Shown: positions 44,461 through 57,225 of the stretch, in pieces | Layout: every line of letters begins with the position of its first letter | Numbering within the stretch: the first letter of the stretch is position 1 | DNA from: Lepiota brunneoincarnata | Lineage: Eukaryota > Basidiomycota > Agaricomycetes > Agaricales > Agaricaceae | Reading direction: 5' to 3' | Length of the DNA stretch: 64,000 bases | Assembly (NCBI GenBank): GCA_023014365.1 | Contig: JAEBUN010000023.1 | Location: 186,001-250,000 of the forward strand | Translations under genes and position numbers: made by a program | Notes under the pieces: model-generated | Seen by the model: the letters and a program-made list of their open reading frames with translations, nothing else | What the model was told of the DNA's origin: nothing | Database searches by the model: none

Positions 44461-47400
44461 TGGTACATACCATTACTGTCTGTATTGCAAGGTCCACCAT
44501 GATGGATATGGATTCAATAAACATCAAGCTGCATGCAAGATAATATGGCAACTACAGTGGAAGGGAAAGGATCCTGTACAACTTGGGTCTCTGGGGGACT
44601 ATGATGGGGAGTGGACACAGGCTGAGAAGGTCATCAATCCTTCAGTTCTTATTGGTGTAAGTCTTCTTCCCAACCCATATTCACCATATCAGCTGACATA
44701 AATTTCAAAAATAACCTGAAGGATGAACACCAAGTTGATGGTGATATTTTAATTCCTCAATGTTTGGATGGAGGCAACTCAGAGATGACTCCAGGAGAAC
44801 ATAACTACCAAGCACAATTTATGTTATACATTTGTTTTCTAATGTTTAATTAGCCTCAAGCTCAGTCAACATGATTTATGGGCCACATCTCCCAGAAGTT
44901 TATATCAAGATCATCCCACATCCCCACAGCAGTAACACTGATGTGATTATCATTCTTCTTACATCAAATAATACACCTCTTTCATCATCTCAGGCTGCTA
45001 TATCTTTTTCCCCAGCTCCTGAAAGTTATTCTTGGGCACCATTTCAAACACTTGCAGATTTTGAATACACAGAAACCACTGTAAAAGGTCTCCTTTCAAA
45101 AGACCTTGTTAATAAACAATTGGCTGGGTTCAATGAGAAATGGTCTATTGGCAGAAGCCATTTGACCCTTCACACCTATAAGGACATGCAGGCATCTCTC
45201 ACAAAAGCAAGAGAGTATGGTGTGCAGGCAAGTTGTTCTTCTACAGTCTGGTTATTCCATTTGTATACTGAGCATTGCACCAGTTTAAAACAGACAAAGT
45301 GTCTGCTACTTACCATGGGCAGCGGTTACAATTTAAGTTCCAATACCATGATCCATGGGAGTATATTCTCAATCTTATTCATGATAAATCTCTGACTTCT
45401 GTCAGCTGCTGAAACTCTGTACATAAACTATATTGCTGCTGCCAAGAGGATCTTGAGAAATGTATTTTTGATGAGTCAAATACTGCAGATACTTGTTGGG
45501 AGGTCAATGTAAGTAGTGCTTGGTCTGGGGGGGAGGGGGTGGTATACAAACTAATAGGCTTGTTTTAGTCCTCACTTCCCAATAATGGTCCATATCCACA
45601 CTCCTATCTTCTCCTCCATTTTTGGCTTGATAAAAGGCTAGTTATATGGCAGGTTAAAAAGTACCCAATGATTCTTCACACAGCTTGGCTTCAATATTCA
45701 AAATGCATCTGGCAATGGTGGTGGGATTCTGTTAGGCTATATGCTGATCATGAGTGGCTCAAATTACTGAGATAAAAATAAATTCTGACAAGCAAGAAGA
45801 TTGAGGATCCAGTGCACCCAAGTGATTGTGGGGTAGCTGAAGCTTTGGAATTTGCTCAATTCAAATGAGATGTCTACCAGAAAATCCTTGGCCAAATTTT
45901 TGTTTCTCTGGGACAATGCTCACAATATGGAGAAGTGCATCTCTGTAATGATGGAATAACCCAGATTCTTTACCCTGGGATCCTCATCAAATCACAGGAT
46001 GGTGAAGAGGCCTCATACTTTTGTACTTGCCAAGCCATGATTGCAAGTTATCTGTGTCCAAAGTGTCTAGTACATAAGTCAGAACTTCACTGCATCACCA
46101 AGACCTTTGAACCTCAGATATCTCAGTCCATGTGTTCTGTTACAGAGTGTGCTTCTCAGGAAACTTCAAAGACAGTGAAGGAGAAGATTCTGCAAGATCA
46201 TGGATTGCACAATGTTAATGTGAGTCAATGTAAAAACAAATCAACCTTATTTCTTTGAACAAAAGGCTCTAGCACTTTCTATGGGATTTTTGGTTCTCTG
46301 ATCCTTACTTAGCATCTTCATACAACACATTGCATTCAGATGATCTTGGAAGTGGGGAAAGCATATCTGGGAGCTTGTCCTTAAGGTTTTAGAAGACAAA
46401 AGAAGTCTAGGAAAATTAACAGTGAAGTAGGTCTCAAGACATTATTATTTTATCCAAATTCTTTTTGCTGAGCCCTCAAATAGCATGCACAAATTTCCAG
46501 CCTGGAATAACTTAAAACATTTCAACCATGTTTCAACCATTTCCTTTACTAATAGACAAAGCCTTTATGACATTTTAAAGGTCAGTCATACATTTTACTC
46601 CATTTGTGCAAAGGAATCTAATAAAATGTTGGATCCAGTGCATACTCCCATGCATTGTACAGCTGTTTCCTCAAAACTTGTCACTCATATGTTGCATTCA
46701 AGCCTATCAATGCTACCAAATAATGATTGGGCTACAGTGTATGACAGATCAACACCCTGAGTATCTTGAGGGATTGATCAAAGACTACAAAAAATACTGC
46801 TCAGTATGTGGAATTGTCATTTCTTTGGGCTCTTCCATCCCTTCATTATCCCCTCAGAAAGTATCAGAGGAATACAACAAAAACTTTGACTTCTTCAAGC
46901 AGCATTACATGTCTCATGCTGGTTTAGATATATGGCAAAAAGGAACTACTGATAACACATCCACACATCCTGGGGAGGGATTCCAACAAGAGGCAGCTGA
47001 AGCATATAAGCAGACAAGCAAGAAAGAAGCTGAAAAACAGGTATGCCTGCTACTCACCTACATCAATTCTTGGATGCTAATTTCAGTGGCTCAGATGGTC
47101 AGAATTGATGAAAACCAAGAAGTGATTGCACTCATCTGTATGGCTATTGACAAGGACAATAAGGCATGGACTTCACAGGATCAAGATGATGTTGAAGATG
47201 ATGTGGCCAAACTCTTAAATGACTTAGAATTGCACAGCTCAGAGCAGCATTGGACTTTTGGTTCACATAGTGGCACTCAATTGGACTCTCAAGAGCTGGA
47301 GAAGATTCTTGCTGCAAATAACTGCAATTTTGCTTCTTTCAATGAGTGCCTTCACTCTTTTATCATGTATAACTTTCCTGAAGAAGCCCCTCACTATGAA

Positions 47401-47939
47401 GATCTTATATATGTACATTCTTCTTGGTTTTGAAGGAATATAATGAATCTTCCATGAATAAATTTGATTCCCACAGGTTCAGTCCTTCAAGTGCCTCAAA
47501 GTTACATACCAATCTATGGAAGACTGGACAGAGGCTGCATGATATTTTGCATTGCAATCCAGATTTTCAACAGCACAAGTGGTATGACTGCATCATCATC
47601 AACAATGAAAGCCCCAGAACCTCTGTCACCCATCTCTGCTCATTATTACAGTGTTGATTGCCTTCAGGAAAGGTGGTTGATATAGTGTTGGTTCATGCAT
47701 TCACCCAAAGCAACTGGAAACCATATACAATGTGGAAGAATTGTCAAATTTGTGCAGAAGCCAGGGATACCTCATTTGTATTACTGGAATATGTTGTCCA
47801 GGGGGCCCCTCTGTGTCCCATTCCCAATTCCAATGCAAGGATTCACTACATTGTAGACACTGTGGATGGAGATATGTTCCTACATGTCAATGCTTTGTCA
47901 TGGTACAATAGCATTGTTATCTATACCTATCAGTGCTGA
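44461..47939 (+). pseudogene. Plavaka-type (CACTA/CMC) transposase relic
   Basis: Interrupted frames in the order of Plavaka transposases: a C2HC-like finger (CLYCKVHHDGYGFNKHQAAC near 44480); SWAPFQTLADFEYTE and AREYGVQ (45030-45230); HDPWEYIL (near 45350); KYPMILHTAWLQYSKC (near 45665); CNDGITQILYPG and CPKCLVHKSELH (45935-46100); DILKVSHTFYSICAKES (near 46570); SHAGLDIWQKGTTDNTST (near 46920); and a tail with CNPDFQQHKWYDCIIIN (near 47560) and IHYIVDTVDGDMFLHVN (near 47850). Frame changes with AG/GT-like edges suggest introns, but in-frame stops and broken blocks show decay. No terminal inverted repeats identified. Confidence 0.75.
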
Positions 47940-48610
47940 AAATGCCATGATCTCTGTGCTTCAGGTATGATATGCCTCATGTTCCAAGGCTGGTCAGGAC
48001 TTGTGAGAGTTGCCAGAGGTGGTGTGATGTGATAACTTTCTGATATGCTCATGGGTTATTTACCTATCACAAGCTGATCGTCTGTACCAGCAGGTTACAC
48101 AACCTGATAATTGGCTGAAATGGCTGCCTGCTCGAAGTTGATCAGTCCTCATATGCTCATCAGCTGCTGCAACCATTGATATGCCAAATTCAATTTTTCC
48201 GACAGAGTTTTGCGAGGTTACGCTACTGGATTCTGCAGGATTAAACCAGTAGCAGCCATGGGATAAAATGCCACCGGTTTCCATCCTGTCCGGACACTAT
48301 TCGAGTGGGGCTGGTATGTCCAACCCCCTGAGCCCCTTCTGTTTCTCCCATTGTGTCCCTGTCGCAACCACTGCCTCGCAGGCTCCTCTCACAGTACATA
48401 TATTACTTGGAAATAAATGCAATGATTTTAGAGGGCCCATTATTCCAGTATATTGTCAAAAACTACAATTTCATGGATGACAGTATCACGAATTAAAAGG
48501 TAGTAGAGACCAACCAAAGAAGAGGACAGCATAGGTAGGATCAACAAATGTATAAAAAAAAACAATCAACAAAAACGAGTGACAAATCCAAAAAAGAAAA
48601 AACACGGGTA
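47940..48610. other. Boundary between transposon block and genes
   Basis: 671 nt with no recognised gene. It lies just downstream of the dhc1 stop and probably contains its 3' untranslated region and polyadenylation signals on the minus strand (runs of T near 48555-48600 read as A-rich DNA on the plus strand). Confidence 0.4.
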
Positions 48611-51600
48611 TCAAAACCTCCTCGGTACCCCAACCAACCCCTCAATACTCTGATGCTCCAGATCGTTCCTCGCCTTCAAAATCGACGCATGCATCTCCTT
48701 CATCGCATTCCCAAGCTTCACCCCAAACCGACTCAAAATATCCCTCTGCCATGCATCATACTTCGCATTCACCCGACTCTGCACCTGCTCATAATCAATC
48801 ACACACACCCCAAACATCTTACTCGTCTCAGACGTATCAAATGTCGACCGCGCCTTCTTGATCTCAATAAGCAATTGTTGCCAATGCGCAAGCGAGTCCC
48901 CGAGTCGGTTAAAGACATATTCAGCTTCAAGATCCCAAAGCGATTGGAATTGAAGCCACTTGGCAACGTAGTCCTTCAGTTGTTGGACTTTGGCTTCAAT
49001 GAGCTGGAAGGGGCGGTTGAGCGTGTTGTCGGTGAAACGCGTGAGCTAACCCAACACAAAATCGTGAGCCCGGTTATCGCATCCCCCAAGTCAAGAGACA
49101 AAGAAGAGAACGTACGAGGGAGATGTACGTCAGGTCAGCCGCCGATGCCGTCTGCATCTGTAGCCCAATCTCATATCTCGAACTCTGAATCCTCCGCAGT
49201 CGGCAAACAACACCTACAAAACCACCACATGTGTTAAGTCCCACTCCGGTTTCCCAGCACAGCCAAGACAACATCACTCACCAAGCCAATCAGTGCAACT
49301 GCTTTAATCCAAGTCGCCCTCGCATACTCAATAGGCGGGTCCAGAAAAATAACCTGGTTCTGAATCCTAATCTCATGCACAATCGGCTTGACAGCCATAT
49401 GCGTCTCCATAAACTTATGTCTCGCCTGTCAGTACCCGCGTGCTCCATCATACCAACGCACATAAACACGCACCTTTTCCTCCTTCGCACCCTTCACACC
49501 CCCTCTTCGCTTATACAATAGCCCATCCCCCCGCTGCATCATCGGCACCATAGCATCCCTCCTCATATCCCCATCATCGCCACTCCTATCGAATTCGGAA
49601 CACCACACCTGGATGATCGACACGAGTCGCTGGAGCAATATATCCTCTATCCGTTGATCCAGCTCGGCCACCCAATGTTCCAGATTCGCATATCCCTCCA
49701 AATTGAGCTTATCAATCTGATGGGGGGTGATGGTGGTGGTGATCAGCTTGCATCTTAGCATTTCATCAGGCGAACAACGTACGGCGGCTTGGACCTCTGC
49801 CCAACAACTCCGAGAACGCTTCAGTCGTATACGAACACGTCGCGAGGTCTTCAACAGCCCGTAAGATATCCTTGTACAGGTCAATCACATTATTCGTCTT
49901 GTCCTATCGCGCGTGTCAGCCCCTCTATTAAAGACGAAAACACAAACAAGGACGCACCTGTAACACTGAGATGATGCTCGCAAACTCCCTCACGAACTGT
50001 ATATGTCGATTATCCCTCGCATCCGCACCCGACACATATCTCGTCGTATCATACTGATTCACGAAATAATCCCACCTAATGTTCATCCCTTCATCCCAAC
50101 AACATGAGTTTTAAACTCTCATCAAATTCCCACAACGCACCTTTACTTATCATCCTCTGACTCTCATTCCTATACTCCGCCACTAACGCCTCAATCCCCT
50201 CATTCCTCTCCACCAAGTCCAACGTCTGCCCATACGTCCTCACCGTCTCCATCAAACTCACAGCATGGGGATACACCCTCTTCGCATCCTTTGCCATATT
50301 CGTCACAGCATGCGGCACCTGAAAACCCAACCAAAGCAAATTCCTAACCTCCTTGAATAACGTAATAATCTGCGGATCAAAATTAACAGCCAATTGAAAC
50401 CCACCCCCCCTCAACCGCACAATCTCAAACAACCGTCCATCCACACCCATATTCCGACGATTAATGTCTTGCATCCATGCCTCAAACACAGGCTTCGTGT
50501 CGAGCTTCTTGCGAAAAGCGGACGATTCGGATTGGAGTTTTTGTCCTTCGGCATAGAGTTCCCAACCTTTACCGAGCACGTCTTCGACGCGTTTCATGTA
50601 GGTGAGGAGTTGGCGGTCGATTTGGCGGGCCCAGATGATGGCGCCTGCTATGGGCGGTAGATCACGCATTTGCGACATGAGATATGCTTCCGAGTAGCGG
50701 TATTGGGTTTTGAACTGTATCGCATGGGGTGAGAAGTATCCATAAATGATTAAGGCAGAGGCGCACCTTGTCATGCAGATGTTGAATGTCTTCTTTCACA
50801 GAATCAATAAGCTGCGTCTGGTACTCTTGAATAGCACCACGAATCTTTAAATAATCATTCCACATCCCAACACTACATCATAGCGATAGCACTCACCTTG
50901 GGTCGCACGAAGAGCGCGTTAAACTTTGAAAAAACCCTAAACATCTCATTCGCATTCCTCGCCGTCCCCAGCCTATCCCTCAGCCTCGCAATAATCTGAT
51001 TCTCAACCCTCGACACCCTCTCATTATACGCATTCTCCGCCGCAACCCAAATCTCCGTCCCCTCTGCTTATCCCTTTCAGTGGGGCAAGGAAAAAAAATC
51101 CAACGCCCACTCACCAACCGAAACATCCAATACATCAATCCTCTTCACAACCTCGTACGCCTCCTTCACCTCCTCTTCCATATCCATCCCGCCCACCTCC
51201 CCAACACCCATCGCACCCCCAAGTCCCTTGGTCGGCCCGGTCATGACGGCCAACTGCTCATGCTGCTTCCTCCAATCCCTCAAATACCGACACCGCTCCT
51301 GCAACTTAGCATGCGCAGGAGCGATCTTGATCGGAATAAACTTTTCCGACCGCCTCCGAGTCACCTCACGCGCAACGTTTGTGAACTCCTTCATCGAATC
51401 GTCCCAAGTCCGAAAGATGTTCATCGATTGAGAGAGGTGTCGTTCGAAGGTGTCATAAGGGGTGTAGGCTAATCGATGGGATGTGAGAATGCGGAGGAGC
51501 TGGTCGTTGAAGTCGCGTGAGATGGCTTCCACCAGAGGGAGAGCGCGGCGGATCGGGTAGGGGGAGAGCCTGAGTCTCCGGCTAATGTGTCCGAAGATGA

Positions 51601-52831
51601 GTGTCAAGGATTCTTGTATCTTGTCCAGATCGGTTGCGGATAGGAGTTCGTTGAGGGGAAAGTCTTTCATGAGCTGGTTATATTTGTGGACTTGATCCGT
51701 AGCGTCCTTGAGGCCGGTGTCAGCAATAAAACTGACGGTGGCGTGGAAACGTTTGGCGTTGCGTAGACAGTCCATAACCATGTTGACTTCTTCGCTCCGT
51801 AGTTGGTTTTCGATTCCTTCTAATGCTCGTTCTAGACTCAACCAAAAGTTGATTTCCTGCGATGCGGTTCCAGATGAGACATCCCGTGTTAGCTTTGTGA
51901 CGGCCTGGATGGACTTGATCCACGAGTTGACATGTGCGTGAAGGGTATTGAGAAAAGTGCTATCGTTGAGGAGTTTTGGAGGGATATGCGAGATGTTGGG
52001 TCGTACGCTGGCCGCTTGTGCCTAGGGTAGCAAAATAAGTAGATGTAACCCAGGAAAAAGGGACCTCAGCTCACCTGCTCGACCGCGCGTTGGATAGCGG
52101 GGTGGATAACGAGATGTGTTTCGGGAATTTCGACGTTCTGTTGCAGATGTAGGAGGGAGAGCTCTAGTTCGGCAAACTTTTTCTTGGTCATAGGAATGCC
52201 TGGCCCAGGCCAAAAAAAAATTAAGATATGGCAAATGAACGGCAAGACAAACCATACCCATCTTCGTGTCTCCCCCCTCTTTCCCTGCGCCCCGCGATCC
52301 AACAAAAGCATCAAACCACGGTTTCACACCACAGCTCACGACGGCGTGCAAGCTCTCGTAAGGTGTTTCGTCACTACCAAAGAGATTGAGGAAATGGAGC
52401 TGCGAAGCCAGGGGGGTAAGGGGATCGAGTGTCGGACTACGTTTGATGAGGGCAAGGGTGGTGACATGAGAGTTATGGTAAGTAAGCTGCGGCGAGAGGC
52501 GGTATGCATAAGTCGGGGGCAATTCGTCTTTGTGTGGTTTTGTCAGTGGAGGGGATCGCTTGCAATCGAAAAAACACGCACCCTCAGTCTCTTCCTTTGT
52601 CTTGGTGACGTATATCACACCACCTGATTCTGTTGCAAAGCGCGAGACGCGCTCATCGAACTCGTCATCAAAAAGCGTGTCGAGGTCTGCAGGGTCTGCG
52701 CCGATGACGGGAGGGAGTAACGCGAGGAGGTATTTATGAAAGATATCTGGGTCGAAGGAGGCAGACGGTTCCGGGACAGTGTCGCCGTTCATGGATCCAT
52801 TCGTGTGTACTGGATTCTCCATTGTAGCCAT
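48611..52831 (-). CDS. dhc1: Cytoplasmic dynein heavy chain, N-terminal tail gene (split dhc1)
   Basis: Twelve exons by eye, about 1,198 codons: 52258-52831, 52075-52199, 51115-52021, 50897-51063, 50767-50844, 50141-50714, 49958-50088, 49783-49903, 49474-49716, 49282-49425, 49116-49213 and 48611-49045. Introns are 48-70 nt, mostly GT-AG. Start MATMENPV. Tail hallmarks: [49 protein letters not shown] and [10 protein letters not shown]. It ends HQSIEG plus eight residues and TGA. No AAA+ P-loop motor is present. In Agaricomycetes dynein heavy chain is reported as two genes, so this stop may be natural, with the motor encoded elsewhere. The tail dimerises and binds intermediate and light-intermediate chains. 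Two 1-nt phase breaks (near 49799 and 49214-49282) remain unresolved. Confidence 0.85.
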
Positions 52832-53212
52832 AGCGCGGTAGGGCGGATGGGTGGCAGTGAGGGGAGAGCCGGGCGCGATAATTTGCTGCAAACGGGCGGT
52901 TGGGGCGTCGTGGCTTGTTCGTGACCGCAACTGCGCAAGGTGTTGATGTCGTGAAGTGCCAGATGGCCGTTTGAGTCTGAGCTTGATGTGCACGGTAATG
53001 AGCTGCGTCCCAGATCAGAGCTCCTCCTTGCTGCTCGTCGGTGCTTGCGACGACTCTCTTTGTTGAGCGAGTCGTCAAGTGCAGGGTCACGTGTTAGATA
53101 AGGTTAGGGTTATGATACCGACACAGCCAACTTTTAAGCGAGGCACTGCATTTTTGTCTACCCCTTGCAAAGCTGTTGAAGCTGCAGCCACACAGCCCCC
53201 GGTTGTCTCGAG

Positions 53213-53219
53213 TATAAAA
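53213..53219 (+). promoter_or_regulatory. TATA box of the 53256 gene
   Basis: TATAAAA, 37 nt before the ATG at 53256, in the 424-nt interval between the divergent starts of dhc1 and this gene. Position and sequence fit a core promoter with a short leader. Confidence 0.6.
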
Positions 53220-53255
53220 TGACTAGAAGACCTGTACGGTACACACAACTACATC

Positions 53256-54875
53256 ATGTCCAGTTTTGCCGGAGCGCAATACTTTACCATCGCTGGCGGT
53301 AACTTTGGGTACGTCGGAGGGAGCGTCAACCACTACACTTACGGTGTTGATACTCTTCCACCCAATCACTTGTTGCCACCAGCCGGTCAGATTGCGCCTG
53401 CAACTCCCTCCAACCTCTCTCCTCCAAACTCACAACCTGCATCTCCTCCCAATACACAATCCGCATCCCTTCCCAACTCACAGTTACCGTCGGCTGTATC
53501 CTCCCCGTCTCCGAGCTCCCCCTCCTTGAGCTTTAACCAATCCCAGGAGGGTTCCTCAAACTACGAGACTCCCCCTTCATCCATCGCAAGCGATACCCAA
53601 TCGAGGCGAGACCCATCTACACCCATCGTTCCCCCTACTTCTCATGCGCGCGCCCATGTCGCACCGCCTTCCTCGACCGCCCTCTCCTCCATCTCTATCG
53701 ACCTGCAACAGCTCCCGACCACCCCAAACCCCACTTTCACTTCTTCCTACCGCACACCTAAGACTCGCCCTTCCGACGATTGGCACAACAACTCACTTGG
53801 CTACTCGCACCGTAGAGAGCAAAGTCTCGAGTTACCCTCACAACATCGGAACTCGAACCAGCCCCCCCAGTCCCCTCATCATCATCAATCGAACTATACC
53901 CAGCCAACGTTTTCACCCGTGCCGCCCACGAACGCCAGTACTGGATACCCACCGCGACCGTCTTACGAACACGGGCCCTCCAACGGTCCCCTTCCGGCCA
54001 CCCCCTCCCCTCTCGCACCCCCCACCATTCCATACCACAGCCGGCCACCATTACCACCAAGGGAACCAGAATATGACCCATCCACCGAATTCGCCCATCT
54101 CCAAAGCCAACGCTCAACCAAAGGCTACCCAACCCACCTAAATACAGACGTCTCCCCCAGCCGTCGGGCTACTACCAACGCCGACAACGACAACGACAAC
54201 TGCTTCTCAGACCACCAAGGTCATGATACCTACAACACACGCACACCCACCAACGACCTCGGTCTCTACACGACCCCCTCTCAACCGAACATCCCCCCCG
54301 TTTCCGATCTCACCCGGTCATTCAGCACCCCAACCCGTCCTGCTCACTCTCTTCCATCTCCGCCACCTAACACTACCACCCACGGCCCCTGGACAACAGG
54401 TACCATTGCCAACTGGTCCAATGACGTCAACCAGCACGAACCACCTCAAAACATCATGTCCATCAGAGAGCATAACATGATTAACAATGTTCATCAAAGG
54501 GGCTATGCCGGGGACTTGCGAAGCCCACCACTGCCCTGCCCACCACCTCTCCCTCCCATGGGCGCAGGCATGCAACCAGGAGGAGGCCGTGTCGAGTTGT
54601 ATAGTACTGGCACCGGTTCCGCGCCTTACGTCCCTCGCGACGAGTCTCCCCAGTTTTTCGGTGGTGCTGATGCTCGCGCTAGCGATGGGAGTGGGGGTGT
54701 TTTCACACCGACGTACACACACATCTCACCCTTCATGTTCCAAGCACCCTCTGCCTCACCGTTCATTTTGAACGTGGGCGCGGGTAGTGTGATGAGGAGA
54801 GACAGGATGGAAGGCGGACCGATGGAGTTGAGGGAGCCTGGGTTTGTTGCTCCTCCACCTTCTCATTACTATTGA
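53256..54875 (+). CDS. Pro/Ser-rich protein of unknown function (539 aa), single exon
   Basis: An uninterrupted ATG-to-TGA frame. Residues about 5-30 carry AQYFTIAGGNFGYVGG followed by NHYTYG. This resembles the short (A/H)xxFxIxGGxFxxVxG segment common at the N-terminus of agaricomycete NACHT and kinase-like proteins. The remainder (about 40-450) is low-complexity Pro/Ser/Thr/Asn/His, probably disordered. The C-terminus is more ordered (GVFTPTYTHISPFMFQ and PFILNVGAGS). No signal peptide, membrane segment or catalytic motif. It is divergent from dhc1 and convergent with the membrane-protein gene at 55400. Confidence 0.75.
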   Translation: MSSFAGAQYFTIAGGNFGYVGGSVNHYTYGVDTLPPNHLLPPAGQIAPATPSNLSPPNSQPASPPNTQSASLPNSQLPSAVSSPSPSSPSLSFNQSQEGSSNYETPPSSIASDTQSRRDPSTPIVPPTSHARAHVAPPSSTALSSISIDLQQLPTTPNPTFTSSYRTPKTRPSDDWHNNSLGYSHRREQSLELPSQHRNSNQPPQSPHHHQSNYTQPTFSPVPPTNASTGYPPRPSYEHGPSNGPLPATPSPLAPPTIPYHSRPPLPPREPEYDPSTEFAHLQSQRSTKGYPTHLNTDVSPSRRATTNADNDNDNCFSDHQGHDTYNTRTPTNDLGLYTTPSQPNIPPVSDLTRSFSTPTRPAHSLPSPPPNTTTHGPWTTGTIANWSNDVNQHEPPQNIMSIREHNMINNVHQRGYAGDLRSPPLPCPPPLPPMGAGMQPGGGRVELYSTGTGSAPYVPRDESPQFFGGADARASDGSGGVFTPTYTHISPFMFQAPSASPFILNVGAGSVMRRDRMEGGPMELREPGFVAPPPSHYY

Positions 54876-55399
54876 TACTATTGATGTGTGTTCGACTGGG
54901 CATGGGCGGTTTATTCGTATGTATCGAGTCGAGCTGTGACGTTGACTTTGTTGGGTTTTTCGTATGATAGATACCATTGCCTGTCTTATTTCGCGGTTTT
55001 CTACCACCCCTTCTCTTTCTGACACATTGTCGGATTCTAGTTGCATAATCGCATATCTCTGGATACGAGCATTTCGGCTGCGGTCTTCCGTTCATATACC
55101 GTGCCAAATACATATAGGGTTTTATTTATTCGGGTGTGAAAAAAAGATACAGCAAGGTCGAGCGCAGCAAGCATCCTCCCAGGGAAGCGGTAAGAGTATC
55201 GAGAATGACAGTGCGATACAGCTTAGATTTACGTTATTGCACAGCACTTTACCTGACTCCTGACGCGGACGGTCGAACAGCCACAACCACTTAATTGAAG
55301 GAAGTGACAAATATATTTGGTTCAGCGCCCATCCCTCGGAGGCACAGCCAGCTAATACATCCTTCACGTCAAAGAACCAAAATGGAATATCCTGTAAAA
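54876..55399. other. Convergent intergenic region
   Basis: 524 nt between two convergent stop codons. It should hold both 3' untranslated regions. No further gene or repeat seen. Confidence 0.5.
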
Positions 55400-57192
55400 T
55401 CAAATATGAGGCACAAATGAATTCCACGAAATATCTTTATATGCGTCAGAGGGAAGGGCCCGAAGCGTCGTAAATGCAAGCACCATAATCACAAGCCGAG
55501 CTACGATATACAACGGCATACAGACCTTACTGACCAGGGACAACAAGGGCAGTGAAAATTGTATACCCCGCCTTACGAGTCCAGGAGATGAGAGATAAGG
55601 CATTTTCCTGTGCAGGACAAGAGCAACAGCTGCCAGTGGGAATGATATGATGAGGGGATTCAACATGATGAACAAAGCAGAGAAGCGCCAGAGTAAAGAT
55701 TCGATGGAAGAAGGGAAAGCGGACGCCCACGGAACTAGATGAAGGCCACCGAAAAGGACACTGCTGCCCACTGCAAATGAGATAACCTTGGCACACCCTG
55801 CACCTTGTATAGAACCGTGGGCATGGAACATTCCTACGCTCAAAGCAGATCCGACCCGTACCGGCACCTCCACACCTAGGGTTCTGTCACTGGTGATGCG
55901 TAGGCTAGGGCATGGGGGAAGAGGTCCTAAGATAGCCCCCCGCAGTTGACGGAATAACTCGGTTGTTAGTGTCCACTTGCACAAGACGCAGAACCACTGC
56001 ACAATTCTGCGGGCAGAGGCTGCAGCCCCCCTCCAAACAGCCCTTGATAGACGCAACCTTCTAGTCAACCCACGGTCTTCCTGGGACAATTCCTGTTCTT
56101 GTTGACTGACATCAGCCTGTAACTCTGAGTCGACAACGTCTCTTTCCCTATGTGAATACATAACTAAGCCATGGCTCTGTGGCGAGTCGGATTCGTAGCT
56201 GGGAGGGTCGGATTCGTAGCTGAGCGAGTCAGTGATATCTTCTTCGACTGTTGAGTGTGTTTGTGTGGTAGCCTGTGTCTGGGCCTGTGCACATGTCTTG
56301 TGCCTTAAGCGCACTGCTACTCCCACACTCAATGGCTTCTCCCACCAGATCGCATACGTTATAACATTCAGTACCGCAAATGATAGCGTCATGACCTCTA
56401 GCTCGGTCACCGGAAGCTTCATTGCCCAGCGGACAACACACTGGACAATGAACCACGTAGTCTGAAGGAGCACAAGAAACTTGGTGAGGAAGTCTCCCTT
56501 GCTCTTGTCGCATATATCCTCCTCTGAGACTTGTGGAACATCCACTTGTCCAGTTTGTATGAGGCCTAGTAAGTCATCGATGTTGACCACTCCGATGGGC
56601 CGTTCATGTTCATCATCGTAGAGCAGAAAGCCTCCCATTTGAATGTAGAACCCATGGACCAGGGTCCAGTGTTTCTGTGCATTGGGCGAGGGGGGATTTC
56701 GAAACCATTCTCTGATGTTCGACGCCACAGAGCCATTATGAGCGTACTCTATGCGCCTCCATGAGCTGAGCTGAGGCAATTTTTTTTGGACCCGGGCTTA
56801 CCTTCTTTGACGCTATTATACCTTTTCATTATCTTTTCCGCTGCGATGCGTTGTCGTAAGGCACACATCAAGATGTACTCGGGTACAAAAAGGGCAATAA
56901 TCATGGCACCGACGCGATTCCTGAATTGGATCCATTTCGACTCTCGCGGATCCGGTAAATTCGGATGCATTGCAACCCAAGTGCAGGCAAAGATGGTCGC
57001 AATACAACTCCAGACTATGCCCGCAGTCGTGCGCGAGTCACTGGATACATGGTCATCGTCTGTCAAGTCCCTCGTGCTGAGGCTGAGAAAATGGGACGAG
57101 GAGGGGGCGCTAGTGGTAGTGAGTAAAGGTAGAGGAGCGCCGGAAGAAGTGTTGGCCCGAGAAGTAACGAACAGGATGAGTCTGAGGAACAT
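55400..57192 (-). CDS. Multipass membrane protein, agaricomycete family of unknown function (paralog 1)
   Basis: Two exons, 56802-57192 and 55400-56748 (53-nt intron, GTAAGC...ATAG), 579 aa. The start MFLRLILFV gives a possible signal anchor. Hydrophobic spans follow: TTAGIVWSCIATIFACTW, MIIALFVPEYILMCAL, an LLQTTWFIVQCVV region, LEVMTLSFAVLNVITYAIWW, a VISFAVGSSVLFGGLH region, LFIMLNPLIISFPLAAVAL and MPLYIVARLVIMVLAF, about seven in all. Conserved words are ATIFACTWVAMHPNLPDP, HGFYIQMGGFLL, KGDFLTK and the end WNSFVPHI. I know the family only as uncharacterised fungal membrane proteins; no reaction can be assigned. Same strand as two paralogs. Confidence 0.82.
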
Positions 57193-57225
57193 TGGGGGAG
57201 GGGGGACGGACACTTCAGGAGGCAA

